A DNA stretch of 64,000 bases from Rheum nobile (taxonomy: Eukaryota > Streptophyta > Magnoliopsida > Caryophyllales > Polygonaceae), in the NCBI GenBank assembly GCA_027886185.1, contig WOAB01000595.1, positions 1,302,001 to 1,366,000 of the forward strand, read 5' to 3'. The translations under genes and the position numbers were made by a program. Positions 35,355 to 47,455 of the stretch are shown piece by piece (within the stretch, counting starts at the first letter, position 1; every line of letters begins with the position of its first letter). The notes under the pieces were generated by a model. It was not told where the DNA came from. It ran no database searches and saw nothing but the letters and a program-made list of their open reading frames with translations.

Positions 35355-36835
35355 GCTGCATGCACCAAGTTGTTGATGTCTTTGATAGGAAGAACCTCTA
35401 GTTGATCTCTAATAGCAATGTTGAGACCACTAAGGAATTTTGTTCTCATGCAGCCCGGTGTTGTAGCAATTTCGGCCTTGTAGTACATGTCATCTAGCTT
35501 CGCATGAAATTCAGCCGGGGACAAACTTCCTTGCCTAGTCAAAGAAATCTCTAGGCGCATCCTATTCTTGTAGTCCTCCGGTACATATTTCTTCGTCATG
35601 ACATGCACTAGTTGGTTCCAAGTCTTCACCGGTCTCCATCCTCTCCTTTGTCGCTCCAAGACATATCTATGCCACCATGATCTTGCAGCCCCTTGAAAGT
35701 GGATCGAAGCCACTCGGACTTTCTCGAACTCATCGTAATCGCAATAGTCCAAGATGTACTCTGTAGCTTGTTTCCAATCAAGAAAAGTAGAAGGGTTAGA
35801 GTCACCAAAAAAGTCATCGATTTTTACCTTAATTGTTTGGCGAGACACCCTTAGAGGAGGTGCAAGGTCGTCCTCATTTTGGTTGAAGTTCTGTGGTGGA
35901 GGCTGCGGCCTTCGCTCGTTGTTCCTCGGTGTGCCAAATTGAGGCACCGGTGCTTGTGGAGGGAAGCGCTCGTCTCTCGGCGCATGTCGCCCTTGGCGCC
36001 GAGGCTGCATTCATGGGTCTTCGAGTTGGTCTCGTGGATGCCTAGGGAGGACTCGGTAATGGCCTGCATTGCCTCGGTAGTCATCGGCACCTAGGTCTCG
36101 GCGCCTCTCTTCTCTCCTGCGACCTTGTGGTTCCGGGAGGTAGCCCTCTCCATGTTGTTGAAGCTCGGCGGGCTCTTCAAGAGGAGGTAAGTTATGGCCT
36201 CGGTTGGCCACATCTTCAAGGTCATATTCATCTTCACTAAACTCCGCCATTGGAATAGGTGAAGGTGATCTTTGTCTTGTCCTTGTAGCTTGCTCCGAGT
36301 TGTACCTAGGCAATTGAGCTCTTTGTTGGCCTCTCCTACGCCTCCTTTGTTGGCCATAGTCGTTAGGATCATAAACATTGTACATGTCATCTCCTCCTAG
36401 GTACTCATCTCCTTCATCCAATTCATCCTCATAGACTTGTTCAGTTTGCGTTGGTTGCCATCTATCATTGAAGTTAAGGTTTTGCCTAGACTCAATGACC
36501 GAATTGATCCTTTGGAAGTTGGATGTAGTGGCCACGCCTTTGCCCTTGTCCAAGGCATTGAATGGCTGTTGAGGCCTTGTTTGATTGGCATTCACCTCGG
36601 CAACTTGTTGAGTAAGAGGCAATGAAGGTGGATTGGCGGCTTGTGCTCGCTCCATGTCCTCAATCTTCTCCTCAAAGGTTCTCCTTTGCAAGTCTTTTTC
36701 TTGAAGGATTCTTCTATTCTCCTCCTCAAGTCTATTCTTCTCTTCTTCTTGTTGCCTAATTCGTGCTAGGCACTCCTCCAAATTTGGTTGTTCGCCTGCG
36801 TTTGACATAGTTCCAAAACCAACACAATTTAGCAC
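35355..36835 (-). pseudogene. gag of CRM-like element, N-terminal part
   Basis: From ATG 36835 the frame encodes a Glu/Gln/Arg-rich coiled-coil start (EEEKNRLEEENRRILQEKD), a low-complexity linker, then, after an in-frame TGA at 36011-36013, the conserved capsid segment: FFGDSNPSTFLDWKQATEYI near 35800, GAARSWWHRYV near 35700, LTRQGSLSPAEFHAKLDDMY near 35530. It is cut by the CACTA element at 35351 and resumes in frame at 30632. Role in the family: virus-like particle formation. Breaks: one nonsense codon and the insertion. Confidence 0.9.
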
Positions 36836-37575
36836 ACAAGGCGGATCGTCAAGCAGTCAAAGACAAGCAAGTACTTCTCAACGTTTTCACCAAACAACTT
36901 GCAAGGTAACTAATTTAAGGCTACCATGAGGAAATGTGCGGTTGGCTTAGGATGAGGACCAATATCACATGCCAAAGACAAACAATAAATTAAGCAAAGA
37001 AAGGTCAAGAACTTGCAAGATGGATAGTTCTCTAGATGCAAATCCTAACTTATTTATAGTGTTATGCAAGAAGATGGAAGATAAGTACGATGGACTTGTG
37101 TTCAAAGTGAATACACTTTCTTGGTCAAGAATTTACCGACAGGTTATGAATCACAAGTTGGTTATGACAAGAATATGCAATCAATTTTTGTTCTTGAAAG
37201 CGTGCAAGGTTGAAGAAGAGACAAAGATAACAATTCTAAGCAAGATTAGCAACTAAGATCACAAGAGCATGAAAGCATCAACTATATTCCAATCAATACA
37301 CAAAAAATATTGAAGTCTTAAGATGGATGTGCGGTCTTAGGGTTCTTAGTTGTCTTCGAAAATTCTGTTTTTTTTTATTAAAGGCTTGATCTTGTTCTTG
37401 CTTGAAGAACAAAACCGTCCTAGGTTAAGGGAAAAATGAAGAAATTTTTTTGTGATTTTTGCGGAAATAACAAGAAATAAAGGTGGATTAGGTGATGGAT
37501 ATGCAAGAGTGTTAAGCAAAAGAAGTATGGAGAAAGTAAACTTAGCTAGATCCCTGAAGCTCTGGATACCAAATT
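36836..37575 (-). other. Leader and primer binding site of CRM-like element
   Basis: On the minus strand TTGGTATCCAGAGCTTC (37574 down to about 37558) abuts the 5' LTR and resembles an initiator tRNA-Met site with an extra C. The remaining roughly 700 bp up to the gag ATG is AT-rich with short repeated AAG/CTT-rich segments and no recognisable gene. Confidence 0.75.
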
Positions 37576-38626
37576 GATGTGAAACGTGTAGGATCTAGAT
37601 CTAGCAAGCTCGATTCCTCATCCAACTCTTGACTCTCGACCTTGTTGAATGTCAACAAAGCTCCTCTACGACCGCTTGGCGATGGCGCAAGGATGTGTCG
37701 TAAGGTGAAATCAACAACCAATGGAATTGATTGAAGGTCTCGACAAAGATGATTGTTTTGAGATCGATCTAAGTAACCAAATAATGAAGTTTGTGACGCC
37801 TAAGAACCAAAGAAGGAGTGAAAACTCTACTTGACAATTTGATTCAATATGATTATGCGTGGTTGTGAAAGAACTACCAAAAGAGTACTTAAGGAGGCAG
37901 CCAAGCAAGGCTGCGTTTTTATAACCTATAAATGATTAAAAACTAACCCTAATGTAACAAATTGCAGCATATCTTTATTTATGGATATATTTCTATAAAT
38001 AAAGATCTTATTTCCTAAAAATTCAAATGTTCTCCAAAAATCATGAAATGTTAACACAAGATGTCTAAATGCGTAACTAAACTACGCTCCAAATTTCAGG
38101 TCGAAACTCCAAGGAAAAAGGCACAAACGTCGGGCTTGTGTGCAAGGCAATACCATGGTCGACGCCGGGTTGCATGATCGACAAGGGTATGGAATTGGCC
38201 TGTTTGGATCACTTGGAGGGCTCGCCTTGGCGCGGGGCCAGTCTGGGGTGGTAGCTGGGGTGCTTGGCATCACAGCTGGCCAGTAGGTGGTGGAAGGCGG
38301 CGCCGTCTTGGGTGGTTGCCAGGCGGTGGCGTTTGGTTGCCGATGCAGGTTCAATGTTACAGCTGGGCGTCGGTAGCAGCTCCTGGGCACTCGAGCTGAT
38401 TAGGCATTGTTGGGGCGCCGATGACTTAGACAAGGACAAGGTGGAAAGTGTCCATGTCTTAGCTAATGTTGATGAGTCTTCCACATCTAAAGCCATGTTC
38501 CTTGTGACAATGCTTTGTGTTGCTCTTGCTATGGCTCGTGCCTTGCTCCTAGTTATGGCACCACCACTTGGTAGTGTCATCTCTTGTAGTTCCTCCTTGG
38601 CACTCATGGTTGTGGTGGACTCATCA
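37576..38626 (-). repeat. 5' LTR of CRM-like element (1051 bp)
   Basis: TG...CA ends, partner of 26903-27954, followed on the + strand by CCCAC. Only a handful of differences from the other copy are visible, suggesting a fairly recent insertion compared with the 2.4-kb-LTR element. Confidence 0.93.
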
Positions 38627-38696
38627 CCCACACATACGAAAAAAAACTAGAACCGCAAACTTCATACAAAAGGAGGCAAGATTAACAACGCACCCA

Positions 38697-39219
38697 TCAA
38701 GCTAGATAGCGCGCCATCAAATCTCCCTTTAAGAACTCGGCATGCTCCAACCCCCTTTTTATGTTGATTTCATTGAAGACTTTGTCCCATTCAATCTGCC
38801 AAAAAAACAATGCATCTTAGGCACGACACTTGCACATAAGAAGAAAGAATACAAGAAAACTCTTACCAGTCTGAACCTGAGCTTTATCCGGCTCAGTTCT
38901 TCTTCGGTATGTGCCCCTGCCGGATTCAGAGCAGCAAGCTCCCGCCTCAGGCGAACCAATTCCTCCAGGTGGCTATCCAGCTCCAAATCCCTCGCGACAA
39001 CGTCGCGAGAGTAGCTCTGAAATATGTCATCGCTCATCATCCGCCCTGCAACAACCACAAAGTACGTCAAACACAATACAAAAAAGGCTGCGGGATAACT
39101 CGATACCGACCACAAACAAATGACCCACCTCCAAGAGGATCCACTACATCCTTTGCAACTTGCAAAAGGTCGTATACCTTTGCGTACACGTCAGTGACGA
39201 TTTGATGCTCGGCGGCCAT
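38697..39219 (-). CDS. Unknown 122-aa coiled-coil protein, 3 exons, intact
   Basis: Minus strand: exon 1 39219-39129, exon 2 39045-38867, exon 3 38795-38697. Introns are 39128-39046 and 38866-38796, both GT...AG, phases 1 and 0; the sum is 369 nt, 122 residues plus TGA. Starts MAAEHQIVTDVYAKVYDLL. The middle (roughly residues 50-75) has Leu-rich heptads with charged residues (LELDSHLEELVRLRREL), a probable coiled coil; it ends LKGDLMARYLA. No signal peptide, membrane segment or known domain. Just upstream (39238-39560) is a single copy of the satellite unit, as upstream of the MULE fragment at 24240, suggesting a shared promoter. The CRM-like element sits about 65 bp beyond the stop, in the 3' UTR. 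The continuous frame through two clean introns argues that it is or was recently a real gene. Function unknown; probably MULE cargo or accessory gene. Confidence 0.72.
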
Positions 39220-39237
39220 GGCTTTAGAATATTGAGT

Positions 39238-40072
39238 AGAGAGTTTTGAGTCTGTTAAGAAGCAAGAGAGAGCATGTGAGTATTAGAAGAACCAAGAGAG
39301 CTTGTGAGTATTTGAAGAACTTGGGTAGAGAGCCTTGGTAGACAGGCTGATAGTATTTGACGAAACTTGGTAAAGAAGATTTGGGAAAGTTAAGAAGGGT
39401 CAAATCGGATATGCATTGGAAATGAACTCACTTAATTCAATATGCCCTGACAAACTTGAATACTTATTGTAAGACTTAAATATGGCTGGAGAAACGTGAA
39501 TAATGGAAAAAACTATATCTCTTGTTATTGCTCTGACTTCAATTAGAAAATACTATATATGTTGTTATTTCTCTGACTTCAATTAAGTGTATGAAGTAAT
39601 AAGTAGTTACACATTCGATTTTTTTTAATGTTATGGTGGTTTGTTCCGCATATATGTTGTTATTGCTTTGATATATTACAAGAGTTGTCCTGAAAACGTT
39701 ACATTTGTCCTGAACAAGCATTGACATAATCGATGTTGTTATTGCTCTGAAATAATAATGCGTTTGCCCTGGACATTAGTTTATGAATTATGAAAACGAT
39801 AACTTTGTCCTCCTTATGGTGTGTCTAGCTCTTGACTGAAATGTGCATACCTGCAAATTGCTTGAAAAGCATAGGTTTATGCTCTGAAAATGACCTGACA
39901 AACCGGGGTACTTGCTTGTAAAACGAGAATATGTCCTGACTTAAACACCATCACAAGCATGTAAACATCCCGAAAACACGATATTCCAAATTAAAATACA
40001 ATTATCACATGTCTTCCTTGTCGAATGGTTCCCAACAACACAATACAATTATCACATTAAAATCAAATGTCT
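39238..40072. repeat. Satellite progenitor-like copy and MULE-family repeats
   Basis: 39240-39560 follows the 396-bp unit end to end but diverged: GAGTCTGTTAAGAAGCAAGAG, GGTCAAATCGGATATGCATT and GAACTCACTTAATTCAAT. 39620-39830 matches 12595-12800, and 39850-39950 matches 25880-25960. No gene seen; on the minus strand the first part is the upstream region of the 122-aa gene. Confidence 0.8.
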
Positions 40073-43000
40073 TTAAAAACCATCCCAACGACATCTAAAA
40101 ATACTATGAGCCATTTGATTTCTGTGTCCATCTATGAATTTGTCGCACGCAAGATCCGTGTTTGTCATGCCAAGCATCAACAACTCAATGTGCTTCAAGG
40201 TGTAGACCCCACAATCTCCTCTGCAAGATGTACAAAAGCAGTTAGAATGTATATCAATTGTAGTTTGATAAGGATTAATCATTGCATTAATACACACATA
40301 CTTATCCGCGCTTGTTCTGCTTAATGTTATCACGACGAGACACAAACATTGGCTTGTCCAATAATGGTTCACATCTCTTTGCCAGTGGCTCATACATCTT
40401 GACATATCTTTGAACAGTTTGAATGACGGGCTGGATCATCTCGAAAATTTCCTTGTCTGAGTACAGATCCACATTGCAGTCATACACCGTCACACCCCAG
40501 TCGCATAGTTTAATTTCTAAGGAAAACCAGTGGGACTCTGTGATGTTGAAGGGCGCATATATGCATTCCGCATCATCCCATCTCTTGCCATAATCAGCCG
40601 GACATGCACCCATCATGTATTTAATCACTGTATCCTCACCTTTGCATGGAAAGTCCTTCTGGAAGCGATTGAACTCAGAGGTGACCAGGGTTTGCCAAAA
40701 TGTGTCAAGCATAACCACCTTCGAAAACCGCTCCGGATCCTCTGAAATCCTTTGACGATAAAGGAACATCATTTGCTCCAGATGTTGTAATGGTGCAACA
40801 GTGTTAATGTATCCACTGAAAACGATGTTACAAAGGCAGGAACGATATTTTGAAAGGATGCATTGGAATATTACCTCACTGACCAACCAGTCCGTTGGGG
40901 CAAACAATTTCTCAAAGAACTTCTTATCCAATGCTTGCCCATTTGGTCCAATTCGGGGTTCAATACTACATGATGGTACATATTCATTTGAATAATAAAC
41001 AAGGCAATATATCAGTTTGTCAGTCCATAAGGAATCATATTTTTAGTACATATACAGGCAATATATAAGTTTGTCAGTCCATAAGGTATCATTTTCCGGT
41101 CATATTAAGTTAAGTAGAATGGTTAAGTCACTAACCTCTCACTTTGCATCCACTTTACCAGGTCTGTCATCCCTTCCACCTTGCTATTTTTGGTAATCTT
41201 TTTTGCCAATTTCTGCTCATCCATATTACGGAAGGGTGATTTTGTCACCGCAGCAAGCTCCCGAGTGCGACTTGGATATGTCTTTTTTCTACACTTGGCG
41301 ACCCTTCCTTGGTCTCCCCTTCCTCGGCACTTTGGACTCCTCAGTTTTTAGCCCCTGTAGTATTATAGCCGTCCGGATAAGAACTGACAGTGAATTTGTT
41401 GCATCCCTTTGAACTTCTTGCTCATTTACCATTGCAACATCTTCACCCGCCTCTTCCTGACAAACTACATTATCTGCAGCATAAGTATATGGGGGTGATC
41501 CAACCTTCTTCACCTCACATTGTCCACCAGTTAACACAATTGCACCATCATCTTGCTCTCCATCCATTGTCTCTTGAAACGATGATATAAGGTCTGAAAT
41601 AAGCAAATATTTTTTGAATTGTGCTCAAATGGACTGAAATGTGCATATATGGACTGAATTGTGCATATATGGACTGAATCGTGCATATATAGACTGAACT
41701 GTCTACTGAAACGATGATATATGGTCTAAAATAACCTACGTATTTTTTTAAATGTGCACAAATGGACTGAAATGTGCATATATGGACTGAACTGTACATA
41801 TAATAACTGAAAAAGTTGGGCATACCTCATCAGTCTCTCCCTCTTCGGACTCATTCTCTTCGGACTCTCCCTCTTTGGACTCATTCCCTTTGGCCTCATT
41901 CTCTTCGTCATCTTCAGACTCTATCTTTTCCTCTTCTTCTTCTTCATGCTCTGACTCATCACTCTGATATGTTGATTTCACCTCCCTCATGCTCTACTGG
42001 TGTTGGGTAATGTTGGGTTCATCATCACTTTTAACCTCCCTAGACTCTGGCTCCTGGTGTTCTCTGATGTCTTGATCACTGTCATCACTGGATGAAGATG
42101 CCACTGTTGTAGGATCTTTGCCTCTTATGAACTTCTTTAACTCAAGGACTTCCTTCCTTAACAGATCATGCTTTTCATTCAGAGTATGCATCGTTTCAAG
42201 CAATTCATTCAAACAACACATCAATTGCCTTTGGTCCAAACCCTCAATGTTTCCAGCTTGCCCTCCCTTACCAACTCCCTTGTCCTTTTTACCAGTCCTT
42301 TTTCTTTTGGGCTTCAGCTACTTAACAATCTCATCCAAGGATTTGTGTCCTTCCTCCTCCGGGAAGTAACAACTTTCTCCCAAGTCCTCTCCGTCCTCCT
42401 CAACAAGGATCTGTTTAGCAGCAAAAGTCCCCTCTAGGGCATCAGAAATCAAATCCAAGCTTGGCCTACTCATTTTAAGCCACCTCACAACTCGGGACTG
42501 CACAACTTTATTCCGCTTTTGGGCAAATGTTCTACCAAAATGGGGCACTGCCTCATACAACCATATCTGAAACAAACATAATTGGAATTAAATCACAATT
42601 ATGACCAGAGGCATTAACCTTTCTCAGTTTTACATATTCAACTACTAACACATTACCTGAAACACCATCGAAAAACCCCTTATGGTGTATCCTGCTCTGG
42701 CATTGTCTGAACGTGCAAGTGCAGCCTTAACTGACTCCATTCTTGTGTCCAAAGCAGAAGCCAGACTTTGATGGAGGTTAATATATGCACTCCTACCTCA
42801 TGGGAAATTATTGAAACGATCCAAGTCTTGGGTCAATTTCACATGTAGGGGTCTGACCTTCCTCTTCTTATCACCCCCAAGTACAACACCCTCAAGAATA
42901 TACAACAAGGCCATCTTCAGCTTAAATACATTTTCCTCCCGATACGATAAGAACTTGGTTAAAAGGTTAGCAATGGTAATACTCCTCACACCAAAAAAAT

Positions 43001-44200
43001 CAAAGACTGTATTCTTGTCCTCCATAGTGTCCTCCTCATCGGGCATCCTACAATTCAGTCCTGTTATTAGCCTAAACTCCTCTATTGAAAACCTACATGG
43101 TTGTCCACCAAGATCATACCATGTCTCAAACTGCTTTTTTGTGTCCAGTTGCCTAAACAACACATGGTGAATCAGCTGTGCAGACAGTTTCAAGTTTTTC
43201 ATAAATTTGATTATTGGGCCAAAGGGCCCCTGCAGAACTGTCTGCCAGTTTGTTCGAGTTAGGGTGTTCTCGATACAATTCAGATACTGAAGCCTTGAGT
43301 TCTGATTTATCCGACCATAAAACAACTCCTCAGAATGCCACTTGTACATTATCTGTAATGAATGACATTCACATATACATGACAGGTAAGAATGACTTTC
43401 ATATTCACATAAAAGAAATAAATGCACCATCTTACTTTGTCAGGTAAAGATATATGTTTTTCAGGATACAAAATAAATTGTCAGACTACATTTTGGTTTG
43501 CCAGGCCAAATGGAAGTTGTTCAGGAAAAGTCTTTACCCTAGAGTATAACTTACAATTTTGTATCAACATGAATCAGGCTACTATGACATTCTAACATTC
43601 TAACCACACAACAAATACATGACATTCATATTCACATAAACCCGAAAACTTACTTTGTCAGGTAAGATAATTCGTTTCGTCAGCATACACTTTGGTTTGT
43701 CAGGTCATATGGATGTAACCGTTTATGATACTATGAATTTTCCAGACCTCTCCATGCTTTGTTTTTTACAAAGTAAATCATGCTCTGTTTTTCACATAAG
43801 CCTAATTTTAGCATGAAGTTTATCCAGACCCTAAACCTAGCATGCATCACAAAAAAAAGACAAAAATTTTTTTTTTCAGGAAATTCAAGAGTTAGAGAAG
43901 ACCACTAACCCCACCAACCGACTTCGATGGCTCCTTCCTCGACCTCTTGGCTTTTGGTTCTTCAGCCTCCGAGATTCTCAGTTTCTTCTTCTGCATCGAA
44001 ACGACTGGACTCGGTGATTCTTTTTCCTCCGATGACCTGTAGGCTCTCTTCTTTCGACCACTCGCCACAGTAGCCGCCTTCGCATTCGCCGGATGTTCTT
44101 CGCTTTCCTCAACCCTCTTTCTCCTCGAAACTTTAGAAGCCTTCGCATTCACCTTCTCGACTCTGGCTTTCACAGACTGCAAATCTCTTGTCTTCACCAT
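40073..44200 (-). pseudogene. DUF1985-Ulp1 (C48) protease gene of Kaonashi-type MULE, decayed
   Basis: Six minus-strand exons can be followed: 44200-about 43905 (Lys/Arg-rich nuclear-type N-terminus), 43352-42657 (DUF1985: GGQPCRFSIEEFRLITGLNC), 42566-41826 (WLYEAVPHFGRTFA, then an acidic tail), about 41600-41136, 40965-about 40307, and 40220-40073. The last two hold a Ulp1 fold: His in ITESHWFSLEI, Asp in VTVYDCNVD, Cys in GDCGVYTLKHIELL. Ulp1 enzymes remove SUMO-type modifiers; in this family DUF1985-Ulp1 genes are carried by MULEs. Breaks: TGA 42798-42800, TAGs at 42318-42320 and near 42000, a frameshift near 41290, and a damaged donor (GATAAG) after the fifth exon. The catalytic residues survive but a full product is unlikely. 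Splice calls for the fourth and fifth exons are the weakest. Confidence 0.85.
41570..41820. repeat. Intronic short tandem repeats
   Basis: Reiterated ATGTGCATATATGGACTGAA and GAAACGATGATATA units inside an intron of the Ulp1 gene, shared with 25920-26110. They are the same family as the non-coding repeats near the GRF gene. Confidence 0.75.
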
Positions 44201-46360
44201 TCTCGATCTGGGGATTTAGTAAGGGCTTCAAAAATGGCTTCAGAAAGGGCTTAACAAAGGGCTTCGCCTTCTCGACTTTGGGGATTTAGGATTTGGTTTG
44301 AGGAATATGATTCGGGGATGAAAGGAAAAAAAGTTCTTCAGCGGCGAAAATAATTTGGGGAAGATGAACTGCTACCGGTTGAACAGGTACTTGATTAGGC
44401 CTACTCATATAACCGTTTAGAATTAACTTCCTCTTTAAACCTTTCTAAAACACTTTTATGCTTTTTGAAAAAGGTTTATTTATAATTTATTTTACCTTTT
44501 TATTTTTGAAAAGTGTTACAGCTTTATGGTACTTTTGCAATACTTTTCAGATGTTGGTATTTTTGCAAGCGGCCTTTCATAATCTGGTAGTTTATGCAAT
44601 TCTGCCTAATAATAATGTTACATATGTATTCAATGTTTATCTATAAATTTATTTAATCTACTATAATAATAATACATAAACAGTTAACATTAATAAATGT
44701 CAATTTTTAAGTTAACATTTTGAACAAAAAATGCTAACTTTCAATGAACATGTAGATCATTTCTCTAGAATTTAGATATGGTCATATAATAACATATTTA
44801 TCATATACATAGTTTATGTTAAAGAATATAGATTTAATTAATCATCATATCTATTTATATTAGTTTATTTTTTATATAATAAAAATATGGTATAATGTAT
44901 AAATTTTAGTATTCTAATTTAAAAAATTTAGACCAAAATTATAACTAAATAGTATTTCTTGTTAACATAGTAGCAGTATCTAAGTATAAGTTAAAAAAAC
45001 ATACACCATTAAGTCACACTCAATAGTAGATTAGAACAATGAAACAAATAGATTTCAGTTGTAGTAAAATTTATGAACTTAATAGAAAATAGCCATATAT
45101 TATCATATCTATTATATATATATATATTTTTTATAGAACAAAATATGGTAAAATATATAAATTTTAGACCAAAATTTATAAGGAAATAGTAATTCTTATT
45201 AATATAGTAGTATGTATGTATAAGTTAAAAACATACACCTTTAAGTCATACTCAATAGTAAATCAAAACAACAAAACAACTAAAATACAAATGTAGTAAA
45301 AGTTATAAACTTATTATTATAAATTGAAAATTGAAAAAACAGTTTCATAATAAAAATACGTTTGTAGTATGTTTTTACAAGATGGTATTTAGTATAAGTT
45401 AAAAAAACACAAACATTAAAGTAGTACTCAATTATAAAGTAGAACCATCAAGCAAACAATATACAATTTTAACTCACATCTATGACCTATGTGTACCATA
45501 ATAACAATTATACTTATAATAAACATGTAAAAAATTATATTTCTATGTTATATAACAACGAAAATACTGATAAGATAGAAAATAATTCACATAACATTTG
45601 TATCACTGAAAAAATTTCAAAATAAATTAACAAGTCATTTTATTGCATTCTACTATTATTCTTGACAATTTATACCAACATATGAGCAACTCATAAATTT
45701 CAAATATTCATCTCATAAAAGAGATAAAAACAACTATAGAAAAATGAGCAACAAATTAGAACACGTTGTAGAACAACGAAAACATTATAAAAAACTAATC
45801 TCGTGGATAGCACGAGGACAATTGATTAGTTCAAATAATAATAAGGTTACATTCATATTCAATGTTTATTTATAATATTTCAGATAAAGTCATTTCAGAT
45901 AAATGATAGCTTGCAAGCATTTAACTCTATTATGATTGATGAATTGAAAGAGATGATATATCATATAGGATTTGCCTAACCTATGTCCTTAGGGCATAAA
46001 TTAAGAATTTCAATTAGAGAATATAAACCCTAAAAAAGGAAAGGTAAATCCATTTAAAAAAAAAAAAATATTCTAAAAAGTTAATATATAATTAAAAAAA
46101 TTTACATTTGGAATCTTAACCTATATCCTTAGGACATAGATTAGAAAAACCGTATCATATATTATGTTGTATGTACGGTGGATTGCAAATATTTAACCCA
46201 AAATTCAAAAAAGATGAATATGCTAAGACTTGAAAGAGAAAATTGAATCTAGTATGATGGGTGAAATAAATGAGATGGAATTATTTGTTGTATATATCAG
46301 ATTTTTTTTCCAATTTCAATATCGTGGTTAATGTCTATTCGAGTGGATATACAAGATTAC
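44201..46360. other. AT-rich intergenic DNA, possible MULE terminus at left
   Basis: 44201-44340 is the leader of the Ulp1 gene with repeated AAGGGCTTC/GGCTTCA. 44400-44610 resembles a MULE terminal region (TTTTTGCAAGCGGCC, GTTTATGCAATTCTGCC) but I found no matching inverted end. 44650-46360 is strongly AT-rich without a recognisable gene; TTCAATGTTTATTTATAA-type sequence recurs at 44625 and 45855, and CCTATGTCCTTAGG-type at 45980 and 46115. Confidence 0.6.
44930..45480. repeat. Diverged tandem repeat, about three copies of roughly 200-240 bp
   Basis: The block AAATAGTA...TAAGTTAAAAA...ACA...TTAAGTCA/GTACTCAAT recurs at about 44945-45060, 45180-45300 and 45380-45465 with many substitutions. 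Function not apparent. Confidence 0.6.
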
Positions 46361-46728
46361 ATACATAGCAAAAAAGAAGAAAGTTAAAGTCTCTCTCTTC
46401 AATCTCTCTTCGTACAAATCATCATCATCTACAGAATCCTCTTGTGAATAATCAACGTTGAATCAACATAACTTTCATAAGAGATTCACAGAAATTCCAA
46501 CTCGAATTGGACAATCAGTATCAACTACACTACCACATATAAAAATGTAAATAGGTAGAGAGAAGTGGGAATAAGTATACTTACCATATCAACAACTTTA
46601 AATGTCGTGTTCTCATATATGGATTTCGCTTCTTTAGTAAATACCTACCGATCCTAATTTCAACTATTTGAAATATGTCAAAGACTTCGAACATTTTTTT
46701 AAAAAAAACCACGAACAAATTTACGGAG

Positions 46729-46800
46729 AATAAACACATCAATTTACCTTGGCAAAACCCTATGAATAAACACATCAATTTACCTTGGCAAAACCCTATG
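46729..46800. repeat. 36-bp perfect tandem duplication at a splice donor
   Basis: 46729-46764 and 46765-46800 are identical (AATAAACACATC...CCCTATG). The unit contains the exon 1 donor of the reductase pseudogene, so the donor is present twice. Confidence 0.95.
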
Positions 46801-47047
46801 CGATGCCAGTCTAAGTCCCGAAGAAGACGGTAACCTTCTTCTTGTCGTCATCCATCTCCTCCTCTTCCCAGCTCCCTAATAGCCAAAGGCTGCTCTTCGT
46901 CGGCTTCTGCACCCCAATAGGCGCCATAGGAGTATAATAGCGCAAACCGACAAGCATCGCAATCGATTTGGCGAGAACCATGAGGACGTCGTGGTTTTCG
47001 GCTAGCCAATCCCCGAGTCGATCGAAGTTGGTGGTGAGGAGCACACT

Positions 47048-47337
47048 TATTGGAGTTAGTTGTCAGTGATGTGGCATTAGTTGTTAGTTAGATATTTAGC
47101 TGCTGACATGACACCTAGTTTGTTAGGTTTTTAGGTAGTGGTTAGAATGTCACAGTTGATAGCCGGTTAGCTGACTTGTTCAATCAGTTGTCCTTTGTGA
47201 TTGTAAATAAGTAGATGCATTATTTTAGTAGTTTTGTAAGTTTTGCAACAATCAATACAGAGAAAATTCCCCAAATATCTTCTTTTCTAATTCTTCCATT
47301 GGAAGTTCTCAATTGAATCGTGATCCTCCATTCTACA
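47048..47337 (+). repeat. 5' LTR of copia element 1 (290 bp)
   Basis: Pair of 51729-52018. It starts with TA rather than the canonical TG in both copies. The primer binding site follows directly at 47338-47349 as TGGTATTAGAGC, the initiator tRNA-Met site with one C-to-T change. Confidence 0.92.
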
Positions 47338-47455
47338 TGGTATTAGAGCTATGGAGATTTGATTAAGCGAGAGTGAGAGATTGAATCACTTTTATTCTCT
47401 GTTTATTTGATTCTTTGCGATCAGCTTCGAAGAACTTGATTGAAGATCAGGAGCC

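Larger units (their letters stand above)
26903..38626 (-). mobile_element. CRM-like Ty3/gypsy chromovirus, internally deleted, with nested CACTA
   Basis: LTRs of 1052 bp (26903-27954) and 1051 bp (37576-38626) start TGATGTGAAACG and end GGACTCATCA on the + strand; target duplication CCCAC at 26898-26902 and 38627-38631. Coding is on the minus strand: gag 36835 to 35355, interrupted by the CACTA element, then gag end, protease and partial RT (30628 to about 28910), then integrase (to 28008). Integrase style (LWGKL, HPQTDGQTE) and the knuckle CFKCGGRGH match the CRM clade, whose members favour centromeric chromatin. RNase H and much of RT are missing, so it could not move by itself. Confidence 0.92.
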
